From an uncultured Pelagibacteraceae bacterium (lineage in GTDB: Bacteria > Pseudomonadota > Alphaproteobacteria > Pelagibacterales > AG-422-B15): a DNA stretch of 64,000 bases. Of the stretch, positions 57,347-64,000 are shown piece after piece (positions within the stretch are counted from its first letter, which is position 1; every line of letters starts with the position of its first letter). Below the pieces are notes generated by a model. It did no database searches, was not told where the DNA came from, and was given only the letters and a program-made list of their open reading frames with translations. The DNA is taken from assembly GCA_902617525.1 (NCBI GenBank), contig CACMWW010000003.1, forward strand, positions 1 through 64,000. The letters are read 5' to 3'. A program made the translations under genes and the position numbers.

Positions 57347-60165
57347 ATTGAACACATTAGAATGACTTCTTCATTACAAGTAAGCTCAGCGTCAATAATT
57401 GAGCTATTCTCAGAACTTAATTGAGTATCAAGTTCTTCGAGCATTGATTTAGCCTCAACCATAGGAACTGGGCCGATTACTACTGAGAAGTCATTTTTAT
57501 CAAATTTTTCAACATTAATATCATATTTGAGGAAACGAGTATCAAAGCCCATTAAATCATATATGTAATTCATTAAGCTATTCGCCGAATTTCCTCGTTT
57601 ATATGACCCGATCTTAATATAAGCATACTCTGCATTTGATGAACTTTCTGAAAGATCATTGTCAGTTTCAGCTGGTACTTCACTTGCTTGAGCACTGAAA
57701 GAATTAGTTTCAGTATCAATACTTGTATCGACAAGTTCATTTAAATTTTCTAAAGCCTCTTCAGCCTCTTTAGCTAACTTTTCTTCAAGTGCTTCTTGAG
57801 CAGCTTTTTCTTCTAACTCTTTTTGTTTATTTTCTTCAATTAATTGAGCTAATTCTTCTTTTGCTTCAGCAGTTTCAGAAAGCAGTTGCTCATTTTCAGT
57901 GAGAAGTTCCTCATTCTCAGCTAAAAGCTTTTCGTTTTCTTGAATAATTTTTTTTGTTGGCAAAATATTATCTTCTTCAACTGCATTAGCACTTGTTTCA
58001 TTTGTAGTTATAACTTCGTCATCAGTATTGGCACTGGCAGTTTCATCAAAGATTTGATTATTAAACTCTAGTGAGTCCTGTTCTTCATTCAATTGGTCAA
58101 GTGATCCTTCAAGCAACTGATCAACCGAGTCCAGAAGGTCATTTAGTTCTTCAGCTGATACATTACTAAACTCATATTCTGCCTCAATTGGTTCAGATGT
58201 TGTTTCTTCTACTTCCATTTGATCTTCAACTTCAACAGTTTCAACTGAAACTGCTTCCACTTCTTCATCCGGCAATACTTCATCTTCATTACTTAACCTT
58301 GTCATCCGCGCAAGTTCTTCTCTTGCTTTCTGACTTTCATTTGCGAGGAAAGTTTCTTCATCAACAAATCTTAGAACAAAGTTATCCTCAGCTGATACTA
58401 GGGCATTTGCAACTGTCATTTTAAGTTTTATACCTGATACATCCTCTGGTGGGTTACCAACTATTGATAAATCTGATGTGAGGAAAGCAAGCCATCGAGG
58501 TAAGTCAGTGCCATCTTCTTGTGTCACTGAGTATCTCAATTTTCCTGGCCCAGTGATATTAAATGTATCTTTAGATACCTTAAATTTGTTACTAGATTGT
58601 TTTGTATTAATCGGGTCTGTGATTACTAGAAGTTGTGGGTTTTGATCATTCAAAGGAATATTAACTGCTGCCTGATAAGTTACGCCCCACTCAGCTAGAT
58701 TGGCTTTTATGCTATTACCTAAGTCCTCGATTGATAGATTTTGATGATCTGCTGGCAAAATGTCTTTACCAATTGATGCATAAATCTGACCGATACTGTG
58801 CTGCATTTCAGAGAAGGCTAAATCTTTTCTTAGCTCTGCAACTAAAAGACTTGCTTCTTCTCGAATAACTTCAAGCTCACCAAATCTTGAGACTTTCTGG
58901 GCATTTTTGACTTGTTTACTTATTCTTTGTGCCACATCCAAATATCTTTGCGCTGTGTCATATTCCTCAATTGCAAGGTCATAATTGATATTCGATAAAT
59001 GAACCTGAGAGAGTACTGTCATGGCTATTGCAAGATGTCTTTCGGCAATGAGCTCTTGGTTTGCCTTCGAAGCTTTTCTAGTTGCTCCAATTGAGAAGAT
59101 GTCAAATAGATTGCCGCCGATTGATGCTCCATACTCTGTTGTATCTTGATTTAGCAAGTAATCATTATTTGTGTAACCATATGCAGCATTAAATTTTAAG
59201 CTTGGTATAAGTGCTAACATAGCTGCCCTTGTATCTTTACTTGTAATTCTTTTTTGATATCGACTTTCCATAAGTTCAGGTCTTGAAAGAAGTGCTATTT
59301 CCTCCATAGCTTGAATATCCATATTAAGGTTTGTTAAATATGTATCATTCTCAGCAAGTGTGAATTTTTCACTAGGAAGCAGACCCATTAATGTTGCTAA
59401 CTCGTTTTTTGAATTTACGAGAGCACGTTTTTGTGTTTGAAGTGTTCTCTGTACGTCAAGTAACTCTTTTTGATAAAGTAAAGAGTCCATTGGGGCCGAG
59501 ATTAAAAGTTCTTCAATGTATTGAGAATCTGCCAATGCGTCTTCAACTCTCTTAAGGAGTGGGTTAAGTTTTTCAAGAAGATTTTCTGATGCTTGGGCTT
59601 TCCAGTATGACCTGATAATATCTCTAGTAATATTTTGAATAGCCTTTCTCTCAAGTTCCTTCGCAATTAAATATCTATCCGCCTGTTGTCCTGCCCTTAT
59701 GTATGAGAGTCCAAAGTCTAGTGCATTCCAAGTAAATTCAATACCTCTTGTTGCCTGACCTTTATCTCTTGAGATAGTGTATCCTTCGGTTCCATCAATT
59801 GATGGTGCAACACTATCATCCGATGCAACGGTTTTACTAGTAGAAGGTTGAAGTTCCGTAAATTCAGAATAACCAGCACTGAGTGCTATGTCAGGAAGCA
59901 TATCAAATTTTTGCAAGTCTCTTTGACTCTGTGATAGAGCAGACTCCATAACACTTAACCTTAAATCGCGATTGTTTCTGACAGCAATTGCAATTGCAGT
60001 GTGTAAATCAATATTTTTTAAAGATTCGTCAATTTCAAGTTCGGCAATTTCCTCAGCAACTGAAACACTTAATGACTCTGCATCAATTACTCTTGGAGAT
60101 CGTGCACAAGCAACGAGCGCCAAACATATGAAAACTATAAATAATTTTTTTATTGGGTTGACCAT
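57343..60165 (-). CDS. TolC-family outer membrane lipoprotein with cadherin-like, acidic coiled-coil and SPOR-like C-terminal regions
   Basis: 940 aa; lipobox LVAC; TolC/OEP repeats about 45-500; cadherin-like segment about 525-602; coiled coil about 738-812; SPOR-like YAYIKIGSYKRGNSANSLMNYIYDLMGFDTRFL...FSVVIGPVPMVEAKSMLEEL. Confidence 0.85.
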   Translation of the reverse strand: MVNPIKKLFIVFICLALVACARSPRVIDAESLSVSVAEEIAELEIDESLKNIDLHTAIAIAVRNNRDLRLSVMESALSQSQRDLQKFDMLPDIALSAGYSEFTELQPSTSKTVASDDSVAPSIDGTEGYTISRDKGQATRGIEFTWNALDFGLSYIRAGQQADRYLIAKELERKAIQNITRDIIRSYWKAQASENLLEKLNPLLKRVEDALADSQYIEELLISAPMDSLLYQKELLDVQRTLQTQKRALVNSKNELATLMGLLPSEKFTLAENDTYLTNLNMDIQAMEEIALLSRPELMESRYQKRITSKDTRAAMLALIPSLKFNAAYGYTNNDYLLNQDTTEYGASIGGNLFDIFSIGATRKASKANQELIAERHLAIAMTVLSQVHLSNINYDLAIEEYDTAQRYLDVAQRISKQVKNAQKVSRFGELEVIREEASLLVAELRKDLAFSEMQHSIGQIYASIGKDILPADHQNLSIEDLGNSIKANLAEWGVTYQAAVNIPLNDQNPQLLVITDPINTKQSSNKFKVSKDTFNITGPGKLRYSVTQEDGTDLPRWLAFLTSDLSIVGNPPEDVSGIKLKMTVANALVSAEDNFVLRFVDEETFLANESQKAREELARMTRLSNEDEVLPDEEVEAVSVETVEVEDQMEVEETTSEPIEAEYEFSNVSAEELNDLLDSVDQLLEGSLDQLNEEQDSLEFNNQIFDETASANTDDEVITTNETSANAVEEDNILPTKKIIQENEKLLAENEELLTENEQLLSETAEAKEELAQLIEENKQKELEEKAAQEALEEKLAKEAEEALENLNELVDTSIDTETNSFSAQASEVPAETDNDLSESSSNAEYAYIKIGSYKRGNSANSLMNYIYDLMGFDTRFLKYDINVEKFDKNDFSVVIGPVPMVEAKSMLEELDTQLSSENSSIIDAELTCNEEVILMCSI

Positions 60166-60372
60166 TTATTTGTTTTTATAAAAACCAAGATACTGTCTTA
60201 ACGGGTAACCGTATCCGGCGCAAGTAATACCAAACTTTAGTAATTTCAGTGTATATATAACCGCCCATTTTGGGTTTTTTTTGCGATCTTGCTACATTTA
60301 GTAGCATTACTGCTGTATACAGAAAAGGTATATTTATCAATAAATTACTAAATTTTATTTATATAAATTAAC

Positions 60373-63300
60373 ATGACCAAAAAACTAATTCAGGCACTCG
60401 AACCACGTATGATGCTCGATGGAGCTGCGGTTGCAACTGCAATTGATACCATTGATGACTTAGCAAATGCGAACAAAACTGATTTAGACAAAAGATTAAA
60501 AGAAAATAATTTTAAAACCGAACAAGATACAAAACTTCCATTTGTAAATCGTGAAAGCATTAATCAAAACACACGCACAAAACAATTTGTGTTTATTGAT
60601 AGTGCAATCGATGACATCGAAGTCTTAATTGAAAGTTTTGATGACAATACTGAAGTGCACATCATCCAAAGTGATGTGGATGGTTTTAAAGAGATGCAAA
60701 ATATTCTCGCTGATGAAAAAAACATTGATGGTATTCATGTTATTGGTCACGGTAGCATTGGTCAGATTGCATTTGGTGATGCGATTTTAAACAGTGATAC
60801 ATTAAATGAGTACAAACAAACTTTAAAAGACATTGGCGCAAGCCTCAGTGCTGATGGTGATATCTTATTCTACGGTTGTAATATTGCAGCAGATGAAAGT
60901 GGCGAGATTTTAATTAAGCAAATTGCTGAAATTACTGAAGCTGATGTAGCGGCATCAGATGATGTAACGGGTAAAGGTGGTGACTGGGATCTTGAAAAGC
61001 ATTCAGGTATTATTGAGACTAAAAATATTGATGTTGAGAATTATGCTCATTCACTTGCAAATGGAGTAGCTTCAACTGATGCAGATGTAGTTGAAATTCA
61101 CAGTGCTACAAATTATCGAGCAAGATGGTCAGGTGATAATTCTGGCGGTCAACAAGATCCAAGTTCTGATCGATTTATTATCTCTCAAGAGAGAGCTGAT
61201 GTAACAGGTGGAGCAGGGACTTTAAATTTTGACGTATCAGGAGCAAAGAGTTCACATACACCAAGTTCTAGTGAACCAGTTCATGTATATTTACTTTTTT
61301 CAAATGATGACACAGATAGCAATAGCCGTCGATCTGGTTCAAGAACAGGTGTTGTGACTTTTGAGAATGACATTTTAGGTGTCTTTACCAGTCCGTACAA
61401 CACGATTGCTATGACAGGAATTTCAAAATCAGGGGCCTCATATCCAACAGCAAGTTCGGACAAAATCGGAATGAGGGATTTGGAGTATAAAAATGATAAT
61501 GCGCCAGGACAGCAGGGGAATAAAGACTGGTTTAGAATTTATAACTCAAACAGATCGATTGAAATTGGTACAAAAAACGGCCTTAAAGGTGACTTTATTC
61601 GTGTCATTACTAGAGCTCCAATCGAAAACAATGGACCTACTGGTAATAACGACACGGGGGCAGTAAATGAAGATGCGAGCGTTTCAGTAACTGCGGGCAG
61701 TGGTGTTTTATCAAATGATACAGATCCTGACGGTGATACACTATCCGTAAGTGCAATATCAGGCGGCTCCATTGGATCAGCTCTAAATGGTACATACGGT
61801 CAGCTAACTATGAGTGCAGATGGCAGCTACACTTATATCGCAAATAGAGATGATGCAGACCCTCTTGATCCAGGCGATACAGTAACAGATACATTTACAT
61901 ACACAGTATCTGATGGAACTGATACAGATACCGCAACACTCACAATTACTATTACTGGAGTTAATGATCCGATAACAGCTGTGAATGATACAGATGCTGT
62001 GAATGAAGATGCAACAATTAATCGAAGCACTTCGGACTCTCAAGAGTTAGATCATGACGACACCGACCCTGATGCCGATGATGCGTCTGGTAGCTTTACA
62101 ATCACTGCAATTAGAACAGGAAGAGAATCTGCAACCAGTGGAACAACTGCAGGCACAATCGGACAGGCTCTAAATGGTACTTACGGTGTATTAACTGTAG
62201 CTGCAGATGGTAGCTATAGCTATGCCGCAACCAGAAGCGGAGCAGATGCGTTAGCGGCAGGAGTATCAGCAATTGATTATTTTACCTATACAGTAAGAGA
62301 TCATGCAAGCAGTCCAAATGATACAGATACTGCTGAGCTTGCAATAACAGTAACAGGAGTAGGTCCAAGTGCGAGCAATGATACTGGCAGTGTAAATGAA
62401 AATGCAACTCTAACAGCAAATGCTGGTGCAGGTGTAATTGCAAATGACACAGGTGGCGACACAGAAAGTCTCGCAGTTACTAACATCAGTTCAAATGCTA
62501 CTGGAAACAGTGGTAACGCTGCTCAAGGTGTTCTTGGAACATATGGTACGCTCACAGTAGCTGCTGATGGCAGTTATACTTATGTTGCTAACACAGCAGC
62601 AGCAGAAGCACTCGATGCAGGTGACGAAGTCACAGATATTTTTACTTATACAGTCAAAGATGATGATGATGTTAATTCAGATACAGCAACTCTAACGATT
62701 ACAGTTACAGGTGTAGACGATGACCCAGTTGGTAACAATGATGCAGGCGCAATCAATGAGGATAAAACCCTTACTGTTAGCGCGGGAAGCGGAGTATTAT
62801 CAAATGATACTGATGCAGATGCTAGTTCAAGTCTATCAGTTTCTGCAATTTCGGGCGGTACAGTTGGTGCATCATTAAATGGAACCTATGGTGTTCTGAC
62901 TTTGAGTTCAGATGGTAGTTATACTTATGTTGCAAATGGTAGAAGTGAGGATGGTCTCGCTGCTGACGCCACGGCAACCGATACATTCACGTATACCGTA
63001 AGTGATGGAGCAGGAACAACCGATACAGCAGATTTAGTCATCACAGTAACCGGAGTTGGTCCGCAAGCCGTTAATGATACCGGTGCAGTCAATGAAGATG
63101 CCACTTTAACAGTAAATGAAGCATCTGGTGTAATCAGTAATGATGATGACAATGCAAGTTACGACGTAGAGAGTTTAGCCATAACTGGCATTTCTCACGG
63201 CGTTACTGGAAATAGTGGTAATGCTGCACAAGCTGTTACTGGAACATACGGTGTTTTAACTATGGCGGCTGATGGTAGCTATACATATGTTGCTAACCAA

Positions 63301-64000
63301 GCAGCGGCTGATGAACTTGATCCGAGTGAGACGGCAACAGATGTGTTTACATACACCGTTAAAGACGATGCTGATAAAAATGCCAGTACTGCAACATTAA
63401 CCATAACCGTAACGGGGTTAGCTGATGCAATCACTGCTGTTGATGATACAGATGCAGTAAATGCTGGTAGCACAATTTCGAGAAGCACGAGCGATACACA
63501 AGAACTTGATCACGATGACACCGATGATGATGGTGATGATGTTCCAGGTAGCTTAACCATTACAGCAATACGAACTGGTCAAAAATCAGGCAGTGGTGAC
63601 GCTAAAACACTTGGGCAATCGTTTACTACAACTTATGGAACAGTAACAATCAATGCTGACGGTTCATATTCTTACGCTGCCAATCGAAGTGGCGCAATGA
63701 GCTTATCTGATGGTGCGACTGCAGTTGATTACTTCACATATACTGTAAGAGACCAATCTGGCAATACCTCTAATGGACAACTTGCAATTACTGTGACTGG
63801 AATTGACTCAGGATCAAATAACGCTCCTGTTGCCAATAACGATACTGGAGCTGTTGATGAAGATGCAACACTTACAGTAAATGCAGCCAGTGGGGCTGAA
63901 TCAAATGATAGTGATCCAGATGGAGATGATATTTCTGTTGTGGCTATATCTGGAGGATCTGTTGGCTCAGCTGTAACAGGTACTTATGGACAATTAACAA
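60373..64000 (+). CDS. Giant surface/secreted protein: LEPR-type N-terminal motif, DUF4347, tandem VCBS/cadherin-like repeats; truncated at window end
   Basis: Translated manually, no stop to 64000: MTKKLIQALEPRMMLDGAAVATA...; DUF4347 segment IDGIHVIGHGSIGQIAFGDAIL...ILFYGCNIAADESGEILI; at least 7 repeats of NDTGAVNEDA...NGTYGxLTxxADGSYTYxAN...TDTFTYTVxDG...TLTITVTGV. Confidence 0.93.
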   Translation, partial: MTKKLIQALEPRMMLDGAAVATAIDTIDDLANANKTDLDKRLKENNFKTEQDTKLPFVNRESINQNTRTKQFVFIDSAIDDIEVLIESFDDNTEVHIIQSDVDGFKEMQNILADEKNIDGIHVIGHGSIGQIAFGDAILNSDTLNEYKQTLKDIGASLSADGDILFYGCNIAADESGEILIKQIAEITEADVAASDDVTGKGGDWDLEKHSGIIETKNIDVENYAHSLANGVASTDADVVEIHSATNYRARWSGDNSGGQQDPSSDRFIISQERADVTGGAGTLNFDVSGAKSSHTPSSSEPVHVYLLFSNDDTDSNSRRSGSRTGVVTFENDILGVFTSPYNTIAMTGISKSGASYPTASSDKIGMRDLEYKNDNAPGQQGNKDWFRIYNSNRSIEIGTKNGLKGDFIRVITRAPIENNGPTGNNDTGAVNEDASVSVTAGSGVLSNDTDPDGDTLSVSAISGGSIGSALNGTYGQLTMSADGSYTYIANRDDADPLDPGDTVTDTFTYTVSDGTDTDTATLTITITGVNDPITAVNDTDAVNEDATINRSTSDSQELDHDDTDPDADDASGSFTITAIRTGRESATSGTTAGTIGQALNGTYGVLTVAADGSYSYAATRSGADALAAGVSAIDYFTYTVRDHASSPNDTDTAELAITVTGVGPSASNDTGSVNENATLTANAGAGVIANDTGGDTESLAVTNISSNATGNSGNAAQGVLGTYGTLTVAADGSYTYVANTAAAEALDAGDEVTDIFTYTVKDDDDVNSDTATLTITVTGVDDDPVGNNDAGAINEDKTLTVSAGSGVLSNDTDADASSSLSVSAISGGTVGASLNGTYGVLTLSSDGSYTYVANGRSEDGLAADATATDTFTYTVSDGAGTTDTADLVITVTGVGPQAVNDTGAVNEDATLTVNEASGVISNDDDNASYDVESLAITGISHGVTGNSGNAAQAVTGTYGVLTMAADGSYTYVANQAAADELDPSETATDVFTYTVKDDADKNASTATLTITVTGLADAITAVDDTDAVNAGSTISRSTSDTQELDHDDTDDDGDDVPGSLTITAIRTGQKSGSGDAKTLGQSFTTTYGTVTINADGSYSYAANRSGAMSLSDGATAVDYFTYTVRDQSGNTSNGQLAITVTGIDSGSNNAPVANNDTGAVDEDATLTVNAASGAESNDSDPDGDDISVVAISGGSVGSAVTGTYGQLT
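60580..61055 (+). other. DUF4347-like domain of the giant protein
   Basis: QFVFIDSAIDDIEVLIESF...HVIGHGSIGQ...FYGCNIAADESG...ADVAASDDVTGKGGDWDLE. Confidence 0.8.
61633..64000 (+). repeat. Degenerate tandem VCBS/cadherin-like repeats, about 330-400 bp each, at least 7 units, continuing past the window
   Basis: Unit starts near 61633, 61972, 62371, 62728, 63067, 63427, 63820, each NDT(G/D)AVNEDA-like. Confidence 0.9.

Noticed and set aside
58188-58424. Plus-strand ORF opposite the acidic part of the TolC-like gene
   Set aside because: Leu/Gln-rich complement of Glu/Asp codons; no start context.
60264-60282. CCCATTTTGGG followed by a T-run upstream of the giant protein, considered as an intrinsic terminator/attenuator
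   Set aside because: Only a 4-bp stem; too weak to claim.
60290-60306. TGCTAC-ATTTA-GTAGCA inverted repeat in the TolC/giant-protein divergent region
   Set aside because: 6-bp arms in AT-rich DNA without a nearby dedicated regulator; kept only as a weak candidate site.
61281-63488. Seven minus-strand ORFs of 60-79 aa (61281, 61539, 61804, 61833, 62301, 62925, 63279)
   Set aside because: Antisense shadows of the VCBS repeat region; low-complexity S/V/T-rich translations and recurrence at the repeat spacing.
1-64000. CRISPR arrays, transposases, prophage genes, retron/defence systems
   Set aside because: No regularly spaced identical short repeats, no transposase/integrase/RT/cas-like products among the ORFs read.

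Overview
AT-rich, gene-dense 64 kb window. It probably comes from a streamlined marine alphaproteobacterium: it carries GcrA, a class I lysyl-tRNA synthetase, a TIGR02186/TauE pair and many 1-4 bp gene overlaps. Taxonomy is inference. Contents, left to right: rpmH-rnpA-yidD-yidC (rpmH is missing from the ORF track); tRNA-Arg(ACG); argD-argF, trkH, folE, lysS (class I), pyrD; a fatty-acid / acyl-CoA set (two acyl-CoA dehydrogenases, MaoC, enoyl-CoA hydratase, thiolase, thioesterase, SDRs); a sugar locus (GH1, GalK-like, GPH-type MFS, serine hydrolase); a TetR-centred divergent locus (sulfatase/MBL/DJ-1 on one side, nitronate monooxygenase/GSTs/DsbA-like on the other) with a perfect 8-bp inverted repeat in the shared promoter region; a PotADBC-like ABC operon; and a neighbouring group with an aldehyde dehydrogenase, a DUF3726-like protein, an unassigned 551-aa protein, a non-canonical M19 dipeptidase-like protein, a 2OG-oxygenase-like protein and a GlnT/GMAS-like ligase. 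The right end has a TolC-like lipoprotein with an unusual C-terminal extension (cadherin-like, acidic coiled coil, SPOR-like). Divergent from it is a giant LEPR-motif / DUF4347 / VCBS-repeat surface protein that runs off the window and is absent from the ORF track. Best candidates for undescribed biology are the 49.4-56.2 kb group, the TolC-SPOR/giant adhesin pair, and the TetR-controlled bidirectional locus. All family calls are from reading the sequence; no searches were run.
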